DNA from: Pseudomonadota bacterium
GTDB lineage: Bacteria > Pseudomonadota > Alphaproteobacteria > Rhizobiales > Phreatobacteraceae
Direction: 5' to 3'
Assembly (NCBI GenBank): GCA_020161695.1
Contig: JAIUOO010000002.1
Location: 186,001-250,000, forward strand
Length of the DNA stretch: 64,000 nucleotides
Positions within the stretch are counted from its first letter, which is position 1. Each line of letters starts with the position of its first letter. This document shows positions 43,034 to 52,600 of the stretch, piece by piece. Both the position numbers and the translations under genes were made by a program. Under the pieces are notes generated by a model. That model saw nothing but the letters and a program-made list of their open reading frames with translations, did no database searches and was not told where the DNA came from.

Positions 43034-43498
43034 CTACAGGCTGTCCTCGTGGATCGGCCGGACCGAGAGCGAATCCTCGCTGCGGTGGAACGCAATGGCG
43101 AGGCGGAACGAATGGGCGATGCGCATCGCGCGGTCCATGAACAGTTCCGCGACTTCCGGCGGGCATAGCCGCCGCACGGTCGACCGGAACAGGGTGAGCC
43201 AGCGCCGGAAATGCGCCTCGCCGAGCCCGGGAATGGCGAGATGCGGCGGCAAGGGCCGGCCCTCGTAGCGGCTGGTGCGCAGCAGCGTGGCCGACCAGAA
43301 GTCGCACATCTTGGCGAGGTGATGCGGCCAGTCCTGTTCCGCGATGGCCGCGTTGAACACCGGACCCAGCAGCTCGTCAGCGCGGATCTCGTCATAGAAG
43401 CCGTGCACCACAGCCTCGATCATCGCCTCGTCGAGCGATTCCGGCAGCAGCTTGCCCTCGATCAGGACGACGCGCGCGGGCGCGGGGCGGCCCTTCAT
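43034..43498 (-). CDS. Group III truncated hemoglobin
   Basis: This 154-residue globin of the 2/2 fold (trHbP, group III) contains MIEAVVHGFYDEIRADELLGPVFNAAI (about 25-51) and FWSATLLRTSRYEGRPLPPHLAI (about 66-88), followed by HFRRWLTLFRSTV, where a histidine is the proximal heme ligand. Group III globins are linked to NO or ROS protection in microaerobic bacteria. The short open frame begins at 43498 by homology. It converges with nnrS across 18 bases and follows the nar operon; it is separated from the carbonic anhydrase gene by 171 bases and may have its own promoter. Confidence 0.88.
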   Translation of the reverse strand: MKGRPAPARVVLIEGKLLPESLDEAMIEAVVHGFYDEIRADELLGPVFNAAIAEQDWPHHLAKMCDFWSATLLRTSRYEGRPLPPHLAIPGLGEAHFRRWLTLFRSTVRRLCPPEVAELFMDRAMRIAHSFRLAIAFHRSEDSLSVRPIHEDSL

Positions 43499-43669
43499 GA
43501 TGCTTCTCCCTTGCGGGCCAGCGATGGCCCGGGTTCTGCGGCCCTCCGGCCGTTGCCTCATCGTCGAGCAGGACGCGCCGCTGCACCGTCGAGGTTCTTA
43601 TACCGGCCGCCGCGGAGCGACCAGACGAAGGCGACCGACCGGACGCCGGCGAACCGGGGATGGCCCGGC

Positions 43670-44407
43670 CTAGCGCCGGGCGCCCTCGCAGCATGGATCA
43701 GCCTGTGCGTCATCCGCCGCGAAGGCGGCAAAGGCCTGATGGCGAACCGCGCTCCACGGCTCCGACGGCGTCACGGCGCACTGGTCAATACTCGGCAGCC
43801 CGTCGCGCGCCGCCTGCGACGCGATGGGCGGCTCGACCTCGCGGATCAGCCCGTCCTCGACTCCATAGATCCAGCCATGGACGTGAAGCGGCTGTCCGCG
43901 CGCCCAGGCGGCCTCCACGATGGGCGTGGCGGCGACGCGCCGCAGCTGCATCTGGACATTGAGTTCGCACAGGCGATCCAGCCGGGCCTGATCGTCCTTC
44001 AGGGCGGCGAAAACCGCCTGATGCTTGCGGTGGAACATGACCAGCGGCTGCAGCCAGTGGTCGACCAGCGCCGTGCGGTCGTTGCCGAGCGCCCGCCGGA
44101 CGCCGCCGCAGCCGTAGTGCCCGCAGACGATGATGTGCTGGACCTTCAGCGCCTCGAGCGCGAATTCCAGAACCGCCAGCAGGTTCATGTCGCTGGTATG
44201 GACCATGTTGGCGATGTTGCGCTGGACGAAGACCGAGCCCGGGTCGAGGCCCAGCACGTCGTTGGCGGTGACGCGGCTGTCGGCGCACCCGATCCACAGA
44301 TAGTCCGGCGACTGCTGCTCGGCCATGCGGACGAAATAGGTCGGATCGTCGCGCGTCTTACCCTGCGCCCAGGCGACATTGCGGTCGAACAGATGGTCGA
44401 GGATCAC
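43670..44407 (-). CDS. Beta-class carbonic anhydrase
   Basis: This 245-residue beta-carbonic anhydrase carries the zinc set Cys41, His97 and Cys100 with Asp43-Arg45 in IGCADSRV (39-46) and HYGCGG (97-102). It catalyses CO2/HCO3- interconversion in the cytoplasm. It sits at the end of the nine-gene nar operon, four bases after moaA. The link to nitrate respiration is not obvious; it may supply bicarbonate or buffer the pH shifts of respiration, which is inference. Confidence 0.92.
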   Translation of the reverse strand: MILDHLFDRNVAWAQGKTRDDPTYFVRMAEQQSPDYLWIGCADSRVTANDVLGLDPGSVFVQRNIANMVHTSDMNLLAVLEFALEALKVQHIIVCGHYGCGGVRRALGNDRTALVDHWLQPLVMFHRKHQAVFAALKDDQARLDRLCELNVQMQLRRVAATPIVEAAWARGQPLHVHGWIYGVEDGLIREVEPPIASQAARDGLPSIDQCAVTPSEPWSAVRHQAFAAFAADDAQADPCCEGARR

Positions 44408-44410
44408 GCG

Positions 44411-45427
44411 CTAGCCCCCGGTGACATGCATGCCGCGCCGCGTCGCCGGGCGGGACCAGGCTTCGGCGAAGGCGTGGCCGGCAGGCTTGGCGGCGATCGC
44501 CGCGTCGATGGCGCGGTGCAGTTCCCTGCCGGACAGGTCGAGGCGCAACGGGCCCTTCAGATCGACGGATTCCTCGCGGCCGAGACAGGTCTCCAGCCGC
44601 CCGGATGCAGTGATCCGCACACGGTTGCAGGTCGCGCAGAAGCTGCAGGTCGTCGCGGCAATGAAGCCGACGCGCCGCCCTGTCTCCGCCACCTGCCAGT
44701 ATCGCGCGGGCCCACCGCTGCGATGCAGGCTCGGGATCAGCGCCAAGCGCTGCGCCAGTCCCTCGCGCACCCGGTCGAGCGGCACGAAGCGGTCGCCCCG
44801 GCCGAAGCCCTCCTCGCCGATGGGCATGACCTCGATGAAGGTGATGTCCATGCCCCTCTCATGCGCGAAGGCGACCAGCGCGCCGAGTTCGTCGTCGTTG
44901 ACGCCGCCGAGAACCACCGTGTTGAGCTTGACGGCGAGGCCCGCCTCGCGGGCGGCCGCGATGCCGGCCAGCGTGTCGGCAAGGCGGCCGCCGCGCGTGA
45001 TGGCGGCGAAGCGCGCGGCGTCGAGCGTGTCGAGCGAGACATTGACCCGCCGCACGCCGGCGCGGGCGAGCGCGGCGGCATGAACCGCAAGCTGCGTGCC
45101 GTTGGTCGTCAGGGTCAGTTCGTCGAGATCGCCGGCGCGCAGGTGCCGGCCGAGTTCGTGGATCAGGTCCACCGCCCCCCGGCGCACCAGCGGCTCGCCG
45201 CCGGTGATCCGCAGCTTGCGGACGCCGCGCCGGATGAAGGCGGTCGCCACGCGATCCAGCTCCTCCAGCGACAGGAGATCGCGCTTCGGCAGGAATTCCG
45301 GCCGCTCCGCCATGCAATAGACGCAGCGCAGATCGCAGCGGTCGGTGATCGACACGCGCAGATAGGTAATGGCGCGGCCGAAACGGTCGACCAGCGGGGA
45401 CATCTCAACCGCGCTGGCAGCCGTCAC
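44411..45427 (-). CDS. moaA: GTP 3',8-cyclase MoaA
   Basis: This 338-residue radical-SAM enzyme begins molybdenum-cofactor synthesis. The CxxxCxxC cluster is in ITDRCDLRCVYCM (about 26-39), and a second cluster, FCATCNRVRITASGRLETCLG, lies near the C-terminus, which ends in Gly-Gly as in true MoaA. GTG 45427 is chosen for its 4-bp overlap (GTGA) with the upstream small gene; ATG 45403 is an alternative. Its location in the nar operon supplies cofactor for NarG. Confidence 0.92.
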   Translation of the reverse strand: MTAASAVEMSPLVDRFGRAITYLRVSITDRCDLRCVYCMAERPEFLPKRDLLSLEELDRVATAFIRRGVRKLRITGGEPLVRRGAVDLIHELGRHLRAGDLDELTLTTNGTQLAVHAAALARAGVRRVNVSLDTLDAARFAAITRGGRLADTLAGIAAAREAGLAVKLNTVVLGGVNDDELGALVAFAHERGMDITFIEVMPIGEEGFGRGDRFVPLDRVREGLAQRLALIPSLHRSGGPARYWQVAETGRRVGFIAATTCSFCATCNRVRITASGRLETCLGREESVDLKGPLRLDLSGRELHRAIDAAIAAKPAGHAFAEAWSRPATRRGMHVTGG

Positions 45428-45735
45428 CTGTGCGACCCTCCGCAGGTGCAGCCGCCTGTGCCGTGGGAGCAGGAGGAGACGAGCGCGCGGCGCAGTAGGA
45501 CCGCGCCCGGATCGTCGGCCCGGCCCATCTGGCCCATCAGCGTCGTCCATTCCTCGTCGCTCGCCGTGTCGGCATAGTCCGCGACGCACTCGGCCGCGTA
45601 GATGCCGGCGGAAACGCCCGCCGCGTCGGCCCGCACCGTGACGGAGGTCGCCAGCGCGAGATCGTCGAGCGCCGCCAGCGCCTGTTCGGCCACCAGCGGA
45701 TCCTGGAAACGGGCGAGAAGATCGCCGAGCAGCAT
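45424..45735 (-). CDS. Small Cys-tail protein of the nar operon, function unknown
   Basis: This 103-residue, acidic, mainly helical protein starts MLLGDLLARFQDPLVAEQALAALDDLALA and ends in a cysteine- and glycine-rich tail (SCSHGTGGCTCGGSHR) with three Cys and two His. I do not recognise the family. Its position between a parvulin gene and moaA, in a cotranslated string, suggests a role in nitrate-reductase maturation, for example metal or cofactor delivery to NarG/NarH. The start at 45735 lies ten bases after the parvulin stop. Confidence 0.75.
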   Translation of the reverse strand: MLLGDLLARFQDPLVAEQALAALDDLALATSVTVRADAAGVSAGIYAAECVADYADTASDEEWTTLMGQMGRADDPGAVLLRRALVSSCSHGTGGCTCGGSHR

Positions 45736-45745
45736 GGCCGCCTCC

Positions 45746-46579
45746 TCAGTGCACGCGGTGGTCGGCGGCAGTGGCCATGTCGACCCCGCTGATTTCAGCG
45801 GCGGAGACCAGGCGGGCGATGTACTGGGCCTGGGCGCGATGCGCCGCCGCCTGCTCCAGATAGGCGGCGATCCGGCCGCGCACCGCCTCGAAGGGCAGTT
45901 GCGCCCCGTCGATGCGGCGTTCGAGACGGACCACGTGGTAGCCGAAGCGGGTTTCCACCGGCTGACGCGAGATTTCCCCGGGTCGGAGCGCCGCAAGCGC
46001 GATCTCGAATTCCGGAACGGTGCTGCCCGGCTGGAGCTGGCCGAGCGAGCCGCCCTGCCCGGCCGACGGGCACTGCGAATGCGTGCGCGCGAGCGCCTCG
46101 AAGATGGCCGGGTCGCGCGCGAGATGGAGACAGAGGTCATTGGCGGTGGCCTCGGCCGCCCTGCGCGCCTCGACATCCCCCGGCGCGGCGGCCAGCAGGA
46201 TGTGCGAAGCCTCGCTTAGCGTCGCCGAACGGAAGCGCGCGCGGTTGCTCTCGAAATAGCGCAGGCATTCCTCGGCGGATGCGCGGGGTACCATGACCTC
46301 GCACTCGACGAGCGTGCGGATCGCCGCCTCCTCGCCGGTTTCCGTGCGGCCTTCGTCATCGGCGAGCGGCGTGCCGGCAATGCCGAGGCGGCGCGCCTCC
46401 TGCACGAGCAGTTCCTTGACGACGAGGGCGGCGGCCGCCGCCCGCCATGCCTCCGCCGGCAGGTGGTCGGCGTGGTTGCGCGCCTCACGCAGGATGTCCT
46501 GCCCGCCGATGGCGACGCCGTTGACGCTGACGCGCTGGCGCCCCGGCCGGGAGATGAGGGTGCGGGTCGGAGCGGTCAT
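45746..46579 (-). CDS. Peptidylprolyl isomerase (parvulin/NifM-like) of the nar operon
   Basis: This 277-residue protein has a helical N-terminal chaperone-like half and a C-terminal parvulin domain (about 140-240), with the motifs SHILLAA, GGSLGQLQPGSTVPEFEIALAALRPGEISRQPVETRFGYHVVRLERR. The signature resembles PpiC/SurA/NifM. There is no signal peptide, so it acts in the cytoplasm. It is 4-bp overlapped with narI and likely helps fold NarG or NarH; the same arrangement occurs in other nar operons to my knowledge. Confidence 0.88.
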   Translation of the reverse strand: MTAPTRTLISRPGRQRVSVNGVAIGGQDILREARNHADHLPAEAWRAAAAALVVKELLVQEARRLGIAGTPLADDEGRTETGEEAAIRTLVECEVMVPRASAEECLRYFESNRARFRSATLSEASHILLAAAPGDVEARRAAEATANDLCLHLARDPAIFEALARTHSQCPSAGQGGSLGQLQPGSTVPEFEIALAALRPGEISRQPVETRFGYHVVRLERRIDGAQLPFEAVRGRIAAYLEQAAAHRAQAQYIARLVSAAEISGVDMATAADHRVH

Positions 46580-47307
46580 GACGCTCTCCGGGTCTCGGCG
46601 CTGACGGCGGCGACCCGCCGGCCGTCCCGCGTGCGCACGATCTGGTAGCCGCGCCGGCCGAGATACCAGACGGGCGCCGACCAGACATGGACGAGGCGGG
46701 TGAAGGGGAAGACGAGGAAGATCGTCAGGCCGAGGAAGATGTGCGCCTTGAACACGGGATGCACGTCGGCGATGGCCAGCGACGCTCCCGGCTGCAGATA
46801 GGCGATGCCCTGCGCCCAGGTCATGAACTTCACCATCTCGTGGCCGTCGAGATGGCCGAGCGACAGCGGGATGGTCGCAAGGCCGAGGCAGAGCTGCACG
46901 AACAGGATGACGAGGATGGACGTGTCCGCGAAGGACGAGTTCGCCCGGATGCGCGCGTCGAACAGGCGCCGGTGGAGCAGCAGCGAGATGCCGACGAAGC
47001 AGGCGATGCCGGCGACGCCGCCCGCGACGATGGCGAGCATCTGCTTGGCGCCATGGGACACGCCGAGGGCGTCGAAAATCTGGATCGGCGTCAGCAGGCC
47101 GACCAGATGGCCCGCGAAGATCGCGAGGATGCCGAGATGGAAGAGGTTGGAACCCCAGCGAAGCTGCCGCCTGCGCAGGATCTGCGAGGAGGAGGCCTTC
47201 CACGTATATTGCTCGCGGTCGAAGCGGATGAGGCTGCCGGCGAGGAACACCGTCAGGGCGAAGTAGGGATACCAGCCGAAGACGATGTGGTTGAGCGTTG
47301 CGGCCAT
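46576..47307 (-). CDS. narI: Respiratory nitrate reductase gamma subunit NarI
   Basis: This 243-residue membrane b-type cytochrome has five predicted helices and conserved heme-b histidines (FHLGILAIFAGHLVGLL and KAHIFLGLTIFLVFPFTRLVHVWSAPVWYLGRRGYQIVR). It oxidises quinol and passes electrons through NarH to NarG. A typical family length is 225-245. The ATG at 47307 follows narJ after 13 bases; its 3' end overlaps the parvulin gene. Note the RRQLRWGSNLFHLG region usual for NarI. Confidence 0.95.
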   Translation of the reverse strand: MAATLNHIVFGWYPYFALTVFLAGSLIRFDREQYTWKASSSQILRRRQLRWGSNLFHLGILAIFAGHLVGLLTPIQIFDALGVSHGAKQMLAIVAGGVAGIACFVGISLLLHRRLFDARIRANSSFADTSILVILFVQLCLGLATIPLSLGHLDGHEMVKFMTWAQGIAYLQPGASLAIADVHPVFKAHIFLGLTIFLVFPFTRLVHVWSAPVWYLGRRGYQIVRTRDGRRVAAVSAETRRAS

Positions 47308-47320
47308 GGCGCAAACTCCT

Positions 47321-48073
47321 TCAGGCGATGGGCAAGCGGTTGTGGGTGATGACGGTGCGGGCGCCGGCGGTGGCCGGCGGCGCAACGCCCTCTGCGGGAC
47401 GGCCGGCGGCGCGCAGCTTCGCGCCGAGCGTGTCCTTGCCGCAGGCAGCCGCCGCGGCGCCCGGGCCGAAGGTCACTTCCTCTTCCTGCCAGACGGCGTC
47501 GAGCGCCTGGAGGTCGTCGGCTTCGATGCCGTCATCGGCGACGACGGCGGCCATGTCCTCGGCCTTGGGCCGCACCCGCGACAGGGCGACGAGCGCCCTG
47601 AACAGGCCGCCATAGGGCGAGGAGCGCTTCTCCAGCCGCTCGGCGAGGGTGACGAGGATATGAACCGTCTCGCCGAGCAGGGGCACCGCCTCCGTCGCCG
47701 GCCGGGTCGAGAGATATTCGAGGAAGGCCGGGATGTAGTCCGGCAGCTCGGTGGGCGACAGTTCGAAGCCTGCCGCCTCGTAGAGCTGCTTCAGGTCGAC
47801 CATGGCCTGGCCGCGATCCCGGCTCTCGCCATGGACATGCTCGAACAGGTGCAGCGACAGCGACCGGGTGCGGTCGAACAGGAACACGTAACGCTCCTGA
47901 ACCTCCATCAGGTCGCCCGCCGCGAGACTGGCCATCAGCGGCTCGACGAAGCCGCGCGACGAGGCCGGCAGCAGCGCCTCGCGCTCCAGCACGGCGCGCA
48001 TTTCGGGGATCGCCGCGATCATGTCGGGGCCCGGATAGGCGGCGAGCGCGGAGAGAACCTTGAACGTCTTCAT
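47321..48073 (-). CDS. narJ: Nitrate reductase chaperone NarJ
   Basis: This 250-residue NarJ/TorD-family chaperone loads the molybdenum cofactor into NarG. Typical segments are KTFKVLSALAAYPGPDMIAAIPEM at the N-terminus and FLFDRTRSLSLHLFEHVHGESRDRGQAMVDL (about 64-94), which is the family hallmark. The start ATG shares its first base with the last base of narH's stop, so translation is coupled. A C-terminal extension of about 50 residues is rich in alanine. Confidence 0.93.
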   Translation of the reverse strand: MKTFKVLSALAAYPGPDMIAAIPEMRAVLEREALLPASSRGFVEPLMASLAAGDLMEVQERYVFLFDRTRSLSLHLFEHVHGESRDRGQAMVDLKQLYEAAGFELSPTELPDYIPAFLEYLSTRPATEAVPLLGETVHILVTLAERLEKRSSPYGGLFRALVALSRVRPKAEDMAAVVADDGIEADDLQALDAVWQEEEVTFGPGAAAAACGKDTLGAKLRAAGRPAEGVAPPATAGARTVITHNRLPIA

Positions 48074-49590
48074 CACGCGGCTCCCACCGGGTTCTTCGCC
48101 TTGGGCTTGCCGAACAGGCTCGGCTTGGAATCGCCGTCGGAGCAGCCATTGCCGAAGGTGAAGCCGCACGAGCCGCGCAGCTCGTAGGCATCCTCGGTCC
48201 ATTCGCGGTGGCTGGTCGGGATGACGAAGCGGTCCTCGTAATTGGCGATCGCCATCACGTGGTACATGTCCTCGATCGCCGCCCCGGTCATGCCGACCCG
48301 CCGGGCGATGGTCTCGTCGTTGACGCCGTCGATGGTCTTGGCGCGCATGTAGGCCCGCATGGCGAGCATCCGCTCCAGCCCCGTGACGATCGGCTGTTCC
48401 TTGCCGGCGGTCAGCAGGTTGGCGAGATACTTCACGGGAATGCGCAGCGAGCGCACGTCCGGCATCTCGTTGTCGATGCCGATCTTGCCGGCCTCGGCGG
48501 CCGACTGGATCGGCGAGAGCGGCGGCACGTACCAGACCATGGGCATGGTGCGGTATTCGGGATGGAGCGGGAAGGCGATCTTCCACTCCATGGCCATCTT
48601 CCACACCGGCGAACGCTTGGCGGCCTCCAGCCAGTTCTCCGGAATGCCCTGCCGGCGCGCCTCCTCGATCACCTTCGGATCGTTCGGATCGAGGAACAGC
48701 TTGAGCTGCTCCTCGTAGAGATCCTGCTCGTTCTCGGTGGCCGCCGCCTTCTCGATGCCGTCCGCGTCATAGAGCACGACGCCGAGATAGCGGATGCGGC
48801 CGACGCAGGTCTCCGAGCACACCGTCGGCTGGCCCGCCTCGATGCGCGGATAGCAGAAGATGCACTTCTCGGACTTGCCGGAGCTCCAGTTGAAATAGAT
48901 CTTCTTGTAGGGGCAGCCGGAGACGCACATGCGCCAGCCGCGGCACTTGTCCTGGTCGATCAGGACGATGCCGTCCTCGTCGCGCTTGTAGATGGCGCCC
49001 GACGGGCAGGCCGCCACGCAGGTCGGGTTGAGGCAGTGCTCGCACAGCCTCGGCAGATACATCATGAAGGTGTTTTCGAACTGGCCGTAGATGTCCTTCT
49101 GGACGCCCTCGAAATTCTTGTCCTGCGAGCGCTTGGAGAACTCGCCGCCGAGGATCTCCTCCCAGTTCGGACCCCATTCGATCTTCTCCATCCGCTCGCC
49201 GGTGATCAGCGAGCGCGGCCGCGCGGTCGGGAAGGCCTCCAGCTCCGGCGCCTTCTGCAGGTGCTCGTAGTCGAAGGTGAAGGGCTCGTAGTAGTCGTCG
49301 ATTTCCGGCAGGTCGGGGTTGGCGAAGATGTTCGCCAGCACCCGCCACTTCGAGCCGATGCGCGGCTGGATCTTGCCGTTCGCCTTGCGCTTCCAGCCGC
49401 CCTTCCAGCGGTCCTGGTTCTCCCAGTCCTTCGGGTAGCCGATGCCCGGCTTGGTCTCGACATTGTTGAACCAGGCGTATTCGACGCCTTCGCGGTTGGT
49501 CCACACGTTCTTGCAGGTGACCGAACAGGTGTGGCAGCCGATGCACTTGTCGAGGTTGAGCACCATCGCGATCTGAGCGCGGATCTTCAT
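48073..49590 (-). CDS. narH: Respiratory nitrate reductase beta subunit NarH
   Basis: This 505-residue iron-sulphur subunit has cysteines 16, 19, 22 and 26 in CIGCHTCSVTCKNVW for the first [4Fe-4S] cluster. The remaining clusters come from CEHCLNPTCVAACPSGAIYK, CRGWRMCVSGCPYKKIYF (a Trp in place of one Cys, as for the [3Fe-4S] site) and KCIFC...CSETCVGR. It wires NarI to NarG. The ATG at 49590 gives the exact family N-terminus MKIRAQ. It follows narG by 14 bases. Confidence 0.97.
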   Translation of the reverse strand: MKIRAQIAMVLNLDKCIGCHTCSVTCKNVWTNREGVEYAWFNNVETKPGIGYPKDWENQDRWKGGWKRKANGKIQPRIGSKWRVLANIFANPDLPEIDDYYEPFTFDYEHLQKAPELEAFPTARPRSLITGERMEKIEWGPNWEEILGGEFSKRSQDKNFEGVQKDIYGQFENTFMMYLPRLCEHCLNPTCVAACPSGAIYKRDEDGIVLIDQDKCRGWRMCVSGCPYKKIYFNWSSGKSEKCIFCYPRIEAGQPTVCSETCVGRIRYLGVVLYDADGIEKAAATENEQDLYEEQLKLFLDPNDPKVIEEARRQGIPENWLEAAKRSPVWKMAMEWKIAFPLHPEYRTMPMVWYVPPLSPIQSAAEAGKIGIDNEMPDVRSLRIPVKYLANLLTAGKEQPIVTGLERMLAMRAYMRAKTIDGVNDETIARRVGMTGAAIEDMYHVMAIANYEDRFVIPTSHREWTEDAYELRGSCGFTFGNGCSDGDSKPSLFGKPKAKNPVGAA

Positions 49591-49604
49591 GGGTCTGTCT
49601 CCTG

Positions 49605-52600
49605 TCACTCGGCCGCGACGGCCTGCGGCCCACGCGCCGCGGCCTCGTCAAAGGGCTTCTCCAGCCAGTCGACCGCCGAAAGCTTGCGGACGATGACGAA
49701 CTCGTCGCGGTTGGTGCCGATGGTTCCGTAGTAGTTGAAGCCGTAGGCGAGCTGGGCGTAGCCGCCGATCATGTGGGTCGGCTTCAGCACCGCGCGGGTC
49801 ACCGAATTATGGATGCCGCCGCGCTTGCCGGTGGTCTCCGACCCCGGCACGTTCACGATCTTCTCCTGGGCATGGTACATGAACACCGTGCCCTGTTTCA
49901 TGCGCTGGGAGACCACCGCCCGGGCGACGAGGGCGCCGTTGGCGTTGAAGGCTTCCACCCAGTCGTTGTCGACGATGCCGGCGCTGGCCGCGTCGGTCTC
50001 CGACAGCCAGACGATGGGGCCGCCGCGCGACAGCGTCAGCATCATCAGGTTGTCGGTATAGGTGGAGTGGATGCCCCACTTCTGGTGCGGCGTGATGAAG
50101 TTCAGCACGATCTGCCGGTTGCCGTTGGGCTTGAGGCCGATGACCGGCTTCACCGCCTTCAGGTCGATGGGCGGGCGATAGACGCAGAGCGCCTCGCCGA
50201 AGGCCCGCATCCACAGATGGTCCTGGTAGAGCTGCTGACGCCCGGACAGCGTCCGCCACGGGATCAGTTCGTGGACGTTGGTATAGCTCGCATTGTAGCA
50301 GACCTTCTCGCTCTCGAGCCCCGACCAGATCGGCGACGAGATGATCTTGCGCGGCTGGGCCACCACATCCCGGAAGCGGATCTTCTCGTCCTCCTTCGGG
50401 ATGGCGAGATGGGTGTGGTCGCGGCCGGTGAAGCCGCCCAGCGAGCTCCAGGCCTTCACCGCCACCTCGCCATTGGTCTCCGGCGCCATCATCAGGATGA
50501 CCTCGGTCGCGTCGATGTCGGTCTCGATCTTCGCGAGCCCCTTTGCCGGGCCGTCGTGGTGCTCGCCGTTCAGCTCCTTGAGCAGCGCCACCTCGTGCTC
50601 GGTGTTCCAGGCCATGCCCTTGCCGCCGTTGCCGACCTTGGTCATCAGCGGTCCGAGCGAGGTGAAGCGGGCATAGAGATTGGGATAGTCGCGTTCGACC
50701 ACCGTGACGGCCGGCATGGTCTTGCCGGGGATCGGCTCGATCTCGCCCTTCTTCCAGTCCTTGACGTCGAAGGGCTGGGCGATCTCGCCGGGGCTGTCGT
50801 GCTGGATCGGGCTCAGCACCACGTCCTTCTCGACGCCGAGCACCTCCGGCGCGACCTCCGAGAAGGTCTTCGCGATGCCCTTGTAGATCTCCCAGTCGGA
50901 CTTCGATTCCCACACCGGATCGACCGCCGCCGTCAGCGGGTGGATGAAGGGGTGCATGTCCGAAGTGTTGAGATCGTTCTTCTCGTACCAGGTGGCCGTC
51001 GGCAGCACGATGTCCGAGTAGACGCAGGTCGTGGACATGCGGAAGTCGAGCGTGACGAGCAGGTCGAGTTTCCCTTCCGGCGCCTCGTCATGCCAGACGA
51101 CCTCCTTCGGCTTGACGCCGCCGGCGCCGCCGAGGTCCTTGCCCAGCACGCCATGGGACGTGCCGAGCAGGTGCTTGAGGAAATATTCGTGGCCCTTGCC
51201 CGACGATCCCAGCAGGTTGGACCGCCAGACGAACATGTTGCGCGGCCAGTTCCGCGGGTCGTCCGGATCCTCCCATGAGAAAGCGAGGTCGCCGGTCTTC
51301 ACCGCCTTCGCGACATAGTCCTTCGCCTCAAGACCCGCCGCCGCGGCCTTGGCCGCGATCTCCAGCGTGTTCTCCTTCAGCGTCGGATAGGCCGGCAGCC
51401 AGCCCATGCGCACGGCGCGCAGGTTGTAGTCGATGATCGTGCCGTCCCAGTCGCCCTTCGGCGCGGTCGGCGACAGGATCTCGCTCGGCGTGACGGTCTC
51501 GTAGCGCCACTGATTGGTGTTGACGTAGAAGGCGGAGGTCGAGTTCTGCTGGCGCGAGGGACGCGCCCAGTCGAGGCCGAAGGCCAGCGGCGCCCAGCCG
51601 CTCTGGGGCCGGAGCTTCTCCTGGCCGACATAGTGCGACCAGCCGCCGCCGGACTGGCCGATGCAGCCGCAGAGCACCAGCATGTTGATGACGCCGCGAT
51701 AGTTCATGTCGGCGTGGAACCAGTGGTTCATCGCCGCGCCGATGATGACCATCGACCGGCCGCGGGTCTTCTCGGCGTTGCGGGCGAATTCACGCGCCAC
51801 CGTGGTGATCTGGTCGCGCGGCACGCCGGTGATCTTCTCGGCCCAGGCGGGCGTGTAGGGGCCGTTCTCGTCGAAGCTGGTGGGCACGGCGTCGCCGACG
51901 AAGCCGCGATCGACACCGTAATTGGCCAGCATCAGGTCGTGGACGGTCGCCACCAGCGCCTCGCCGTCGGCGAGCCGGAGACGGCGGACCGGCACCTTGC
52001 GTGTCAGCACCGAGTCATGGTCGGTCGAGGCGAAATGCTCGTGGGCGATGTTGCCGAAATAGGGGAAGGCGACATCCGCGAACTCGCGGCCCGTGCCATC
52101 CAGCGAGAGCTGCAGACGCGTCTCGTTGCCGGATGCGTCCTTCTCCTCGAGGTTCCACTTGCCCTTCTCGCCCCAGCGGAAGCCGACGGAGCCGCGCGGC
52201 ACGCAGACCTTGCCGGTCGCCTCGTCGATGGCGACGGTCTTCCATTCCGCATTGTTGGCCTCGCCGAGGTTGCCGGCGAAATCCGACGCGCGCAGCTGAC
52301 GTTCGGGGACGAGGCGGCCGTCCTGCTCGACCAGGCGGACCAGCATCGGCATGTCCGAGTACTGCCGCACGTAGTCCTGGAAATAGGGAACCTGCCGCTC
52401 GACGTAGAACTCCTTGAGGATGACGTGGCCCATGGCCATGGCCAGCGCCGCGTCCGTGCCCTGCTTCACCGAGATCCAGAGATCGGCAAACTTCGAGGCC
52501 TCGGAATAGTCGGGGCAGATCACCACGCTCTTGGCGCCGCGATAGCGCGCCTCGGTGTAGAAATGGGCATCCGGCGTGCGCGTCTGCGGCACGTTGGAAC

